NCBI GenBank assembly: GCA_025526915.1
Contig: JAHLKH010000402.1
Coordinates: 1-14,525, forward strand
DNA from: Entophlyctis helioformis
Lineage: Eukaryota > Chytridiomycota > Chytridiomycetes > Chytridiales > Chytriomycetaceae
Reading direction: 5' to 3'
Length of the DNA stretch: 14,525 bases
Shown here: positions 1-10,800 of the stretch, in pieces
Layout: each line of letters begins with the position of its first letter
Position numbering within the stretch: the stretch's first letter is position 1
The notes under the pieces: generated by a model
What the model saw: the letters and a program-made list of their open reading frames with translations, nothing else
What the model was told of the DNA's origin: nothing
The model's database searches: none
Translations under genes and position numbers: made by a program

Positions 1-42
1 CGTCGATCATGCCTGCCAACTGACTCTTGATGCCTGCCACAG

Positions 43-3000
43 GCGGCGACCCGTGGGCATACCGACTGCATGCTGATTCTCCACGAGCTCGGCGGGAACA
101 TTGACCACCGCGACACGCATGGACGCACGGCACTGCACTACGCCATCGCAGCCAACCGAATGGACGTCATGCTTGCCCTCCTCAAAGCTGGCGCCAACAT
201 CGACTTTGTCGATCGTGTAAGCTGGCCATCGCCATTATCCATGCCTGCCAGGCTATCGTCTGACTGCTTGCCTTGACCGTCATGTAGTCGGGGCAGTCGT
301 TGTTACACCACGCTATTCGTCTGAAGCGCGCCGACATGGCCATGAAGCTGATCAAGCACGGCCACTCTCCCACAGTCTCAAACATTGCACAAATGCGAGT
401 ATCTATGAGCTCATGGAGTATCTGTTCGCACCATGGAGGCTGACCTTGGCATCCCTTTTGTCGTGTCGCCAGGACTCCGCTTCATTATGCAGCAAAGAAG
501 GGCTTGACTGCCGTCGCCATATCGCTCATTAGCTTCGGCGCCGATCCAACTGCGCTGGACGACAGCGGCTGCTCGCCCCTCGACTATGTGCCGCCAGAGT
601 ATGACGATCTGGCACTGCACTTGCGAGAGCAAGCAGCCAAAGTTGCACCACTTCCGCTCCGAAAGGCATCCATCACAGCAGCCATTGCTCCAGCATCCAT
701 CTCGTCGATCACCATAAGTGCTTCCGGCACCGCCTCGGCAACGGGAACGGGAACGACAACAGCCGCTCCATCTTCATCAAACCCATCTGCGGCTGACAGC
801 AGCCAAGAGCAGCAGCAGCAACTGCTACAAAAGCAGGACGCTGAACCAGCACCGCCGTTGCGTGCACCTTGGGTACCAACGTCGACGCCTATCTTGGCCG
901 AGACGATCGAGGAGTGTATCGAGGTCGAAGAGTTTGACGATGACGACGACGGCTTCGACTCCAGCTTCTATGCTCCTGTGCCTCGTATCAGCTCCATTAA
1001 ACCAAACGGTCGACAGCAAAGCAGGTGCCGAGTCGCACACAAACGCGCCAAACAAGCCATCAACCATAGCCACAATGGAAATCCGATACGCGCGCGGACA
1101 GGCGGCAATCTGCCATCGAGTCCATCGCGTCTTCTGCTTCTGGACACTCGGATCCCGGTCGAGTTCAGCCACGACGGATCGGCCTCAATTGGCGATGGAG
1201 CCTCGCATCCATCCAGCGGCTTGTCAAGCCCCGCCGGTACTCTTATCACCAGAGATCAGCAAAGCCAACCTCGAAGACACTGGTTTGGTCACCGCGGCTC
1301 AGCCAGCGGCGATGTCTGGACAGCCAGAGACAGTGGTCGCCAGGACACTGGACGTTGGCGGCAGTGATGACGCACCATCTGTCGATTCCTCGTCAGAGCC
1401 GATTCAGTCTCCATATCTGTCGGACGCGTCCGACGACAGCCTGCCACTGGCATTTTCGGCACCTCCTCCAAAGGATAGCAGCGATCGGCGCACAGCAGCC
1501 AGCCCAGCTGTTCCGGCAGCTGCCAAGACAACAGAGACAACAGCAAGCTCCACTGCTGGGCCAGCTGCCGACCAGCTTCAGCAGTCATCGTTCTCCAAGA
1601 GCCTTTCCAACGTGTGGCGCGGCATTGGATCTGTACTTGGCCCCGCCACGATGGTCATGGGCACGCTCCAATCAAGCCTGCAGAGCCCACGGGCATCGGT
1701 TGCCGTGAGCAGTCAGGCTGCAACCGAGCCACTACCTGGCGTTTCACAAGCGGCTGCGGCTCACGAGGACCCTGCTGCCACGATCCAGTCTGAAAAGATC
1801 GCTCAGGAAACGCAGCTCTCAACGCAAGAGGTTCAGCATCAGCTCACGGAACGCGTTCTGTCCGAGCCAGCGTTTGCTGTCTCCGTGTCGTCTTCATCCG
1901 CCTCACTCGACGCCAAGGTTGATGCTGGATCTTTCATAGCACTCCCAGATACGCACCAGGCATCGTTGCTTCAACAACCAAGTGACACTGATGCGGGTTC
2001 AGTTCTTGAGCAGCTTGACCGCATCAAGTCGCGTCTTGGCCAAGAATCTGAGCTCAACCCGCTCCTGGCTGCGTTGCAAAGCGTGGCAGCTCAACAGTCT
2101 GACGCGCAAAAGCGTATCATTGCAGATCTGGCGAGCATTGACAAGACGGCATCGACGATCATCGGCATGCTGCAATCGCACGGCGTCGAAGCCTGTTCTA
2201 CCGAGCATTCCATGGACGACGTACCAAGAATGGTCAGGGCATTGATTGACAGGCAGTCGGCAAATGCAAAGCCCGAAACACGCCAGGAGCCAGCAGCAAC
2301 CCGCGATGTCCGCGATGCATCCAGCAGTGGACCCACCGACGTCCGCACACTTCTGATGCAAGCACAACTGCAAGACAAACAGCAGGAGGTTGAAAAACTA
2401 CGTTCCGACCTCAAGCGCGTGACAGACGAACGCGATGTGTTTGAGCGCGAGGCGTTGCATCATCGCGAATCGGTGACTGTGCGAGACAGCCAGATCAAGA
2501 CACTCATGCGCCAGCTCAAAACAGCGTCCGAGTCGGCAAGGTCATCGTCGCCGTCTGTCGCCAATGTCCCGCTGCGCGTGTCTACTACGTCTGCCAGCGC
2601 AGGTAGTCTAGCAGGCGCCACAACCACACCGACATCAGCAGCCACACCTGCGTCTGCTTCCAACGCTGCCCACGACCGGCGAGCTTCACAGTCCATGTAC
2701 CGTACACGCACGCTGAGCAGCGGCAGCATTGAGAGTGGCGTGAAGCGCTACGGCAGCCAGACGCCATCCCAATCGGCACCTCCGGCCGCTCGCAGCGTCT
2801 TTACGCTTCCAGAGGAAGATGCGGACGCAGCACCGGCCATCCGTCCGCAGATCATCAAGTTCTACGAGAACGAGGTCAAGCTGCTCACGCTCCAGATCCA
2901 AGAAGAAAAGCGACTGCGGTCTATCCAGGAGGCCGAGCAGATGGGTGTCATTTCGCGTCTGACTGAGCTGCAAGGCAAGATCGCCGAGCTGGAAGCTGCT

Positions 3001-6000
3001 TGCGACCATGAAATGTCGGCCAGCACACAGCGCACAAAAGCACAGCTGGATGCGGCGGAGTCTGGCCAGATGGAGCATGCGCGGCTGCAGAGCGACCTCG
3101 ATGACGCAATCGCCCGCTCAAAGAAACTCGAAGCTGAAGTCGAGCAGTGCGAGTCTCAGATGGAAGCACTTGACGACGAGTTGCAGCGGCAGGAGAAACA
3201 CAACGCGGCGCTCGGCGACGAGCTCCAAGCCAAGCAAAAGTCACTCGATGCGGAGACGGCAAAGCGTCACGAGCTTGAAGTGCTTTACGCGTCCAGTCTT
3301 GAAGAAAAAGCGGCAGCCGAGTTGAAGCTGGACAATATAGCGTCGCAGATGAGCGATCTGGTTGATGCTGTCGAGGCTGCAAAGGAGCAGATCATATCGC
3401 TCACTGCTCAACTCGACGAGAGCAGGCTGAGCGCCGAGGATCAAGCCGAGACTTTTGCGCAGCAGATTGCGACACTCGAATCGGAGAATGCCAGCCTCAA
3501 GAAGCAGCTGGCATCGTCGCACTCTGACTCAGAGACGCAGATTGCAAGTCTCAAGGCTCAGATTGCGCAGCTCGATAGCCACTCGGACACACTCGAGAAC
3601 GAGATCGTGTCGCTGCAACAGGAGAATGATCGTCTGAAGGAAGCGATTGCTGCCAACACCACCAAGATCGGATCAGTTGATGGCGAGTTGCACACAGCCA
3701 AGCAGCAGGTTGCGACGCTCGAGTCGGAGAATGCCAGCCTCAAGAAACAGCTGGCATCATCGCAGTCTGACGCCGAGACGCAGATTGCAAGTCTCAAGGC
3801 TCAGATCGCACAGCTCGATAGCCATTCGGACACGCTCGAGAACGAGATCGTGTCGCTGCAACAGGAGAATGATCGTCTGAAGGAAGCGATTGCCACCAAC
3901 ACCACCAAGATCGGATCAGTTGATGGCGAGTTGCGAATGGCAGCCCAAGAGATTGCGACGCTCAAGATCGAGATTGCCGAGACGGAATCCCATTCAAAGG
4001 AGCTCAAGACAGAGGTTGTCATGCTGCAGCAAGAAAACGACGAGCTCAACAAAATGTACGACGTCGCAGGCACCCAACTGCGGCATGTAAAGGACGAATG
4101 CGCAATGCAGGTTGCAGAGCTTCGAGCGCAGATTGTGACGCTGGAAACCCACACGAGCAAGCTGGAAATGACCAAGACTCGGCTCGAGAAAGAGAGAGAG
4201 CGACTCAGCCACGCCCTGGATGTCAACGAAGCCAAGATGGCCGCAGCAAACGCCGAGCTGCAGGCGGCAAAACAGCAGATTGAGGAGATGCGCGTTCGGA
4301 TGCACGAGCTGGACAACAAGCTCGAGTCCGACCAGGCCGAGTACAGTCTTTTGCAGCTCAAGCTGGCAGACAAGGAGCGTCGGTTGGCATCTGCGCTCGA
4401 GTCTATTGAAGCCTCCAGTCTTGCGCTGGCGGATCGCGAGCGAATGTACAAGCAGCAGCTCGAGTCGGCCCAGCGAGAGCTCACCGAGGAGATTGGCAAG
4501 GCGTCCGAGGCGAGACGGCACGCAGACAAGCTGGAAGCACTCGAAGCGACATGGAGAGAGGAGTGCGAGAAGATGGCAAGCGTTGAGGCGTCCAACAGGG
4601 CTTTGAGGAAGCAGATTGCCGATGCCGAGTCTCAGCTGGAAGCCATGACTGCCAAGTATGGTCAGGCCGCGGCAACTTTCAAGCAGCAGTCCAAGGCCGA
4701 CAAGTCTGAAAGAGACACTCTCCAGCAGGAGTTGGACCGGCTGCAGACCGAGGCTCAAGACAAGCAGACTCTCATTGCAAGTCTGACCCAATCCAAGTCG
4801 CGTCTGGAGACGGAAAAGGCAGACCTGGAGCGGCAAGCGGCTGCCGCACAAGAGCTCGCGGCATCTCTCGAATCGCGCAGCAGCAGCTTGAGCGAGGCAG
4901 CCAAGAGTACGATTGAGATGCTCGAGTCGATTGCCTTTTCATTCACCGAAGCCGAATCGTCTTGCATCGCCGCCCTTCATGAGCGGCAGATTCCCAAGCA
5001 CATTCCCATCAGTGCCACAGACACATCGGCAGGGGCGCTGGCGTCTGCGTTTGCATCAGGCAAGAGCGTGTTCAGCAAAGCCAGCCAAGATCTGCAAGAT
5101 CGCATCGCAGACCTTGTTGGCGACTGCCGCGGAAGCCTTTCGTCGCTTGCCGTCCTCATTGCAGAGACATCCAAGGGCAATCTCCGTTCTGACCACGCGC
5201 TCTTGGAAGCCATGCGCGCATTGCTGGGCACTGTGCGCCAGCATTTTATAGAAACAACTGGCGTGGTGACGACGATTGGGGACTACTCCAAGGCGCTAGT
5301 GTCTCTGTCGATGCGCCACATGGATTCGGTGGCCGATGTTATCCACACGACCCACACTCGTATGCAGAGCCAGGCCGCTAAAACGGCAGATGAGCTGCAG
5401 CAAAAGATGGCCAAGTTGCAAGCCGAGCACCACAAGCAGCAGCAGAAGTTGGAGCAGCAGACTCTGCAGCTGCAGCAGCTTCACAAGGACAAGGGTCTTG
5501 CGGCCAAGAAGCCGCACGACACGCTGCCACCAAAGTCGAAGCGGGATGATAACGCCACGTCGCCTGTGACGTCTCAGCGTTCGGTTGGGCACCTGGCCAG
5601 CAAGCCCGCTGTGCCAAGCAAGCTCGCTCTGCATTCATCTGGGCCAGCCGACATTGGCGAAGAGCAGGAGAGCCAAAGCAGCATGAGCGATCAGCGCAAC
5701 AAGCACAGCAGGAGCATCAGCAGTGGATCATCCGAAGAGATCACCGAGCAGATGAAACTCGTGCGAGAGCGGATCGAAGAGCTCGAAAGTGCTGTTGTGG
5801 ACCGCGATCGCGCATTGCAACTCCAGAAGCAGACACTGGCCGAGCTGGAAGAGTTTAGCAAAGATGTCGAGTTCAAGCTGTCTCAGTCGATGGACGAGAC
5901 CCTGAGTGCCAAGACTCTCGTCGCCGATCTGCAAGAAGCGGTCGGCCAACTCAAGAGCATCAGAAAAGAGCAGGATGCCGCAATAGAGTCGCTCACTGCT

Positions 6001-7777
6001 CAGACGGAGACGCTTCGTGCCCGCCATGAGCAGCTGGAGGGCGAGTTGAAGCGAGCCCATGCGACCCAGGCCCAACTGCAGCAGCAACTGGCTAGTTCAC
6101 GGCGAGAGGTCCAAGACGCGCAGGGCCAGCTGATTCAGTGGCAGGTCGAGTCGACAGATCGCGCTCATCAGCAGACACTCGAGGCTGAGCAGAACGCGCA
6201 GCAGATGATCGCCAAGGCTCGGAAACAGGCACAGGAGAAGGCAGCAGTGCAGATTGAGCTGATACGCCAGCAAGAACAGGATCTGATGCAGGAGGAGGTG
6301 AAGCGTGTAGAACAGCAAGCAAACGCGCGCATCCAGACAACCAAGCAGCAGCTTCAGAAGCAGATGGACGAGCTCACGGCGCAGCACGAAGTAACAACAG
6401 CAGCATTGGAGTCGCGTCTGGCGGTGCTCGTGGCTGATAATCGGCGGCTGTCTGACCTGGCCATGTGCGAGCTGCCTCTTTCGACACCGGCGCCTGCAAC
6501 AGCCGCTCTTCACACGTCCATGGCGGCCTCTGCAACGGAGCCATCGCACACTGCTCCGCATGCATCCGATCCATTCAACCATTTGTTCACACCTGAACAG
6601 ATTGCCGACCGCACTGATGGATTCCGCCGGGCAATCAATACTCTCAAGGCCGAGCATCGCCATGCCCTACAACAACGAGAGTATGCCATGGACAGCCTTC
6701 GGCAAGAGCTCCAGGCCGAGCGAGACGCCATGTCAGCGCAGCGCGACCGGCACGCACAAGAGACTCGCGATGCGACACGAAAGCTCGAGCAAGCTGCAAG
6801 GCTGCATGCAGAAAAGGTATCGGCGATGGAGTCTCTCGTCATCAAGAACGAGCACGAGGCCGAATCGTTGCGGTCACAAGTTTCTGAGCTGGCGAGGCAG
6901 GTTAGGGTGCTTGAAGCCAAACTGCAGTCCAAGGACGTGAGCCTGAAGCAGCTTTCAGCCGAGAATGCGGCACTCCGCGACGAGCACGTGCACATGGAAA
7001 CATCTCACTTGGCACTGCAGAAGGATGCACAGACAGCGACACTCGAGCGCGACCGGATTCAGCGCGAGGTGGTTTCGCTTGGGCGGCACAACCAGATGCT
7101 GGCTGATCAGGTCGCTGCGCTTGAGCAGGAGGCATCCAAGGCAGCATACATCCTGCAGGGCCGCCCTGGATCGCCAACACGGCCAGCGGATCATGTGCAT
7201 GGGCATGGCACTTGGACATCAGCAGCATCGATGCCGACCAGCGGTGCCGGTGGCAGCCCGAGCCTGGAGATGGCGCATGCCAAGATCAAGATTCTCGAGA
7301 CACTGGTGCGCGACGAGCGAGAGCGACGACAGACTCTCGAAGTCGAGTCGCGCGCCGTGATCCAAGAGTACGAAGTCGCCGTGGAGAGGCACCGAGTCGA
7401 GTGCCGCCAGCTCGAAGAAGAGATGTCTGCGATGCGATACAGTGCCCGCGAGCTGGACCGACGCTTTGACGCGGCGCGTGTCCCAGGAAGCCCGCGATGC
7501 GAACCGGATCGGCGAGCTCGAGGACGAGATGGAGCGACTGCGCAAGGCGTTCCGCGCGTCGCAGAAGAAGGTGGCTGTGCTGCGAGAGCGGTACGAGAAG
7601 GTGCTGGAGCGCAAGGTGGCGCACATTGCGCACGAGTATGACATGCAGATGCAGGAGCGCGGACAGCTGGACCAGTTCAGGCTCAAGAACGAAGAGGCGC
7701 TCAAGACTGCGTACGAGAAGCAGATCGCGGTTCTCGGCGACGAAGTGTTTGTCTGCGGCGCGAGCTGGCGAGCCTGA
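43..7777 (+). CDS. Ankyrin-repeat / giant coiled-coil protein (5' partial)
   Basis: Exons: 43-216, 288-394 and 473 to about 7777. An acceptor at 41-42 shows that earlier exons lie outside the window. About four and a half ankyrin repeats come first (43-640; TALHYA, SLLHHA, TPLHYA and SPLDYV mark repeat starts). Next is a Ser/Ala/Gln-rich, probably disordered region with an acidic patch (about 660-1980), then long alpha-helical coiled coils rich in Glu, Gln, Lys, Leu and Ala (about 2000-7770), interrupted by Ser/Thr/Pro-rich linkers (2540-2800, 5510-5740, 6470-6580, 7160-7260). About 2,500 residues are visible. No catalytic motif is seen. A scaffold, tether or cytoskeletal role is inferred from the architecture only, and I recognise no specific orthologue. 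Frame breaks at CCCC 1229-1232 and TTT 7465-7467 interrupt the reading frame. A third break near 7748-7752 may move the stop from 7775-7777 to 7792-7794, giving a more coiled-coil-like tail (LRRELASL). Confidence 0.8.
217..287 (+). other. Spliceosomal intron (GT-AG, 71 nt) in the ankyrin gene
   Basis: The donor is GTAAGC and the acceptor CATGTAG, with a CTGAC motif at 260-264. Removal joins ...DFVDR to SGQSLLHH and restores the ankyrin spacing in frame (phase 0). Confidence 0.85.
395..472 (+). other. Probable GC-AG intron (78 nt) in the ankyrin gene
   Basis: The ankyrin frame must pass from ...SNIAQ to TPLHYAA. Only a phase-2 intron starting GCGAGT at 395 and ending CCAG at 472 gives the correct spacing (N-x-x-x-M-T-P-L-H). 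The nearby GT dinucleotides at 375, 399, 418 and 424 are all in the wrong phase. A branch-point-like CTGAC lies at 440-444. The alternative is a GT donor at 399 combined with a sequence error. Confidence 0.65.
3463..3948 (+). repeat. Two tandem copies of a 243-nt (81-codon) coiled-coil unit
   Basis: Copies 3463-3705 and 3706-3948 are about 90% identical by eye (roughly 23 differences in 243 bases), and most changes are synonymous until the last six codons. Each copy carries TLESENASLKKQLASS, TQIASLKAQIAQLDSHSDTL, NEIVSLQQENDRLKEAIA and NTTKIGSVDGEL. A third, strongly diverged partial unit follows from 3949 (EIATLK...SHSKELK...LQQENDELN). Eighty-one is not a multiple of seven. It equals ten heptads plus one hendecad, so each unit would add one stutter to the coiled coil. 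Confidence 0.92.
4900..5350 (+). other. Non-coiled helical island within the coiled-coil protein
   Basis: From about 4900 to 5350 the protein changes from charged coiled coil to a mixed, more hydrophobic composition (ESIAFSFTEAESSCIAAL, DLVGDCRGSLSSLAVLIAE, ALLGTVRQHFIETTGVVTTI, SKALVSLSMRHMDSVADVI). It contains cysteines and few Gln/Glu runs. This looks like a small folded helical domain or a break between rods. I do not recognise a family. Confidence 0.5.
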
Positions 7778-7840
7778 GTGCCATTCGGGGCTGAGCTGTG
7801 TTTCGTGAACGTGGCCAATGAATTTGCCCGCATTGCGAAG
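7778..7840. other. Short gap between the ankyrin gene and the transporter
   Basis: The gap holds the alternative stop of the upstream gene (7792-7794) and AATGAA at 7818-7823, a weak poly(A)-signal variant. There is too little room for a clear promoter if the transporter starts at 7841, so its control region may overlap the 3' end of the upstream gene. No TATA-like element is seen. Confidence 0.3.
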
Positions 7841-10800
7841 ATGATCCGTCGCGGTCGTTCCGCCCAAGCAGCAGCGGCTTTCGACAGGCGAGCGGGCCGT
7901 GGTGGTGCAGGTGGTGCAGGTGCAGGTGCAAAGCGCCGCCACGGCAGACTGCTGCAGACGGCCGCAGGCGTGTGCGCTGTGCTGTGTCTGTGCGTGTTGC
8001 GTGTGCCTGGCCTCTCTGCCCCTTGCATCGGCCGCACAGTCGGTCGGCGAAGCATGTCGGGCGGCAGCCAGCACGGCGGCTCAGTTGCTGCACCAACAAA
8101 GCTCCGAGAAGCAGCGCCGAGCCACCCGCGGGAGCTGCAGACGCCAGCACCGGGGCAAGCGGCGCACACTGGGCGCCTTTCTGCCCTCTGCGGGCGGCAG
8201 CCAGGCCAGCCCAGCAGCAACAGCAGACGCAGCCGACGCAGCAGAAGAAGCCGCCTCAGGCATGGACAACCGACGACCTCTACCGGCAGCGCATGCAGGT
8301 TCTCACGGCGTCGCCCCCGCCGGACCAAGTGCCCGCCGTGCTTCGATTGCCACTTGTCCATGTACCCTTGCTTAAACTTTGGAAACTGCCGGATGTGACG
8401 GGCAAGTGCAACTGCCCGGCCGGCTTTGGCAGCAACGACTGCGCTCAGCCCCGTAAGTCCATGCTCCCGTGCTCCCAAACGAACCCTTGCGCTTGTCGCC
8501 AGACGGACAGTCGGTCACCTCGACTGACACTGGATCGGAAATACGCTTTGTGGCGGATGCACCGATCGAACTCGCCGGCAGTCTGTGGCCATCTGGGGCA
8601 AGCGGATCGTCCAGTGCGCGAGCCAGAGGGCAAGTGCGAGTGTCCTGGAGGCTGGGACGGCATCAACTGCAATGGGTATGGCGCTTCTCGTATCTGCCCA
8701 ATGAGCCCTGATGTGATATCATCTGACCAATACTTTGATCATCAAGTTTGTTCCGCGGACAGTGTCTGCGACGCCCTTGTTCCAGGCGGCCAGAACGGCA
8801 CTTGCTACAACAGCATGAATCCCGTCAACACCAACCATGTTCTGTGCGACGTTACCAGTAAGCGCCGTGGTTGCATGTGCGCATGTGCGACTTTGGCGAG
8901 CGAGCCTGCCCCTGTCGCTCACTCTCTGGCTCTTTGCAGACAAGGCAATCGTGGACCAAACCAAGGATCGCCCGCCCAAGATCTCGCTCAGCTGCGACAA
9001 GTCAAAGGCTGGGTGGCGAGTTCCAGTTCTGGGCCGGCAATCTCGAGAGCTTCTATTGCAAGATGAGCGAGTGCGCGTTTACCGAAAGTGCGTTTGCCCT
9101 CATGGCCCACACTTGATCGAGCGTGGTTGCTCGATGGTCTCCACACGCTGACATTCGGTGTCTAGGCCATACTGCATCGTCCAACCACACGTCGTCACTT
9201 GCCCGCACATGCAGTGCAAGTGCTATCCTGGCCGTCTGCTCTGTGAGCACGATCGCGTGGATTTCTCCGAATGGTTTCAACGACCCAGAGGAAGGTCCCA
9301 ACGGTCCTGGAACGTTTGAGTGTGACGAGTCAATGGACAACGGCAGAGTCAGCCGCACCTGCAAATTCACGGGTAATGCTGCCACTTGTCGCCTTGTTGT
9401 ATCCACGCTCTGCTACTGCTCACACGCGACATATGGACCCGCCGAACAGAGCCACACATGAACGAAGTCACGAGTCCTTCTTTGGAGATCCTTACATCAC
9501 GCTGTCGTGTCCTCTTGCTGGAGAATGTCTGCACTACACGCAAGTGCCCGGATACGAGCGGCCGGCGTTTGACGCTGGATTCTCGCCCCTCGTGATTGCA
9601 CTCATTGTCCGTCGGCGGGTGTCGGGTCTCATCCTCATCGTGCTCTTTGGCTTGGTCTGGCTGCAGCGAAAAATCTGATCATGCCCAAGGCGGCTATGTC
9701 CAGCTGGACACGGAGGAGTCTCAAACTGGCCGCGACCAGCGCGAAACTCTGATGGCAGGACCATCTTCCATGCACCATCATGTTCCGAGATCTGAGCTAC
9801 ATGATCGAGACGACAGGCTGATCCCCAACCCTTCGCGAAACCAGCGGCCCCAGCCAGCAAACGGGTGATGCAAACGGACGCACAGCAGCCCCCACCTGGC
9901 AGCGATGGTGCGAACGGAAACCTGTCTGACACGGCCCATCACTCGGACAGCGAAGCCATTGACCTGAGCCGCCCAGGCCAGCACGGAGCTACCTGTTTCG
10001 GCAGGGCCGTCTTCTGGCCGGGATGCGCAAGCAGGAAAATGGTCGTGCTGGAAGGCGTGCAGGGCATGGTCGCTCCTGGGCCAAGTGATGGCCATCATGG
10101 CGGATCAGGTGCTGGAAAGACGACGTTCCTTGACATTCTGGCGCGCAAGAACAAGCGGGGGCATCGTGTCAGGCGACATTCTTGTCAACGGCCGTTTCAT
10201 GGACAACCAGGAGTACCGTTCCATCATTGGGTATGCTGCATCTGCTTTTCTGATCTGCGTCAGCCATCCAACTGATATCGCTCATCTCGTGTGCATGTAG
10301 TTATGTCGACCAAGAGGACAACGCTCATGGACACGCTCACAGTCTATGAGACGATCTTGTATTCTGCATTGCTCCGTCTCCCAAGGACCATGCCGTACGA
10401 CGCCAAAGTCAAGCGCGTGGGAAGAGACGATGCTCGAGCTTGACATTCTGCCCGATTGCCAACAGAAGGATCGGTAGCTCTGGAAAGCGCGGCATCTCTG
10501 GCGGCGAGAAGCGTCGCGTGTCGATTGCCTGCGAGCTTGTCACGAGCCCCAGCATTCTGTTCCTTGACGAGCCAACGTCTGGCCTGGACACCTACAACGC
10601 GTACAATGTGATTGAGTCGCTGGTCGCGCTTGCACGCAACTACCAGCGCACGGTGATTTTCACGATCCACCAGCCGCGCTCGAACATCTATGCTCTCTTT
10701 GATCAGCTTGTTCTGCTCTCCAAGGGCAGAGTGGCGTATTCTGGCCCTGCGCAGGACGCCGTGATTGAGCACTTTGCGCAGCTTGGATTCGAGTGTCCGC

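Larger units (their letters stand above)
43..640 (+). other. Ankyrin-repeat domain, about 4.5 repeats over three exons
   Basis: Once the two introns are removed, the reading gives successive ankyrin units of about 33 residues: one ending in GGNIDHRDTHGR, then TALHYAIAANR...AGANIDFVDRSGQ, SLLHHAIRLKR...HGHSPTVSNIAQM, TPLHYAAKKG...FGADPTALDDSGC, and a capping SPLDYV unit. The helix and beta-turn consensus (TPLHYAA, GAD/GAN) is clear. Ankyrin stacks bind protein partners, and the partner here is unknown. The repeats continue upstream of the window. Confidence 0.9.

Noticed and set aside
1237..1306. Phase-compatible GT-AG intron (70 nt)
   Set aside because: It would remove sequence that reads as good coding (EISKANLEDTGLVTAAQ) and it lacks the CTGAC motif. 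A one-base error at CCCC 1229-1232 explains the frame change better.
3801..4851. Long minus-strand open frames (about 264 and 285 codons) opposite the coiled-coil region
   Set aside because: They are Ser- or Leu-rich mirror images of Glu/Gln/Lys codons in the plus-strand coiled coil. They have no domain signal and the plus frame is clearly coding.
7219..8478. Minus-strand open frame of about 419 codons
   Set aside because: It overlaps the coiled-coil C-terminus and the transporter N-terminus. Its composition is that of an antisense shadow in GC-rich DNA.
8300..10460. Programmed ribosomal frameshifting as the cause of the many frame changes
   Set aside because: The breaks differ in sequence, go in both directions and lack a common slippery motif or stop-codon context. 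Homopolymer error fits better.
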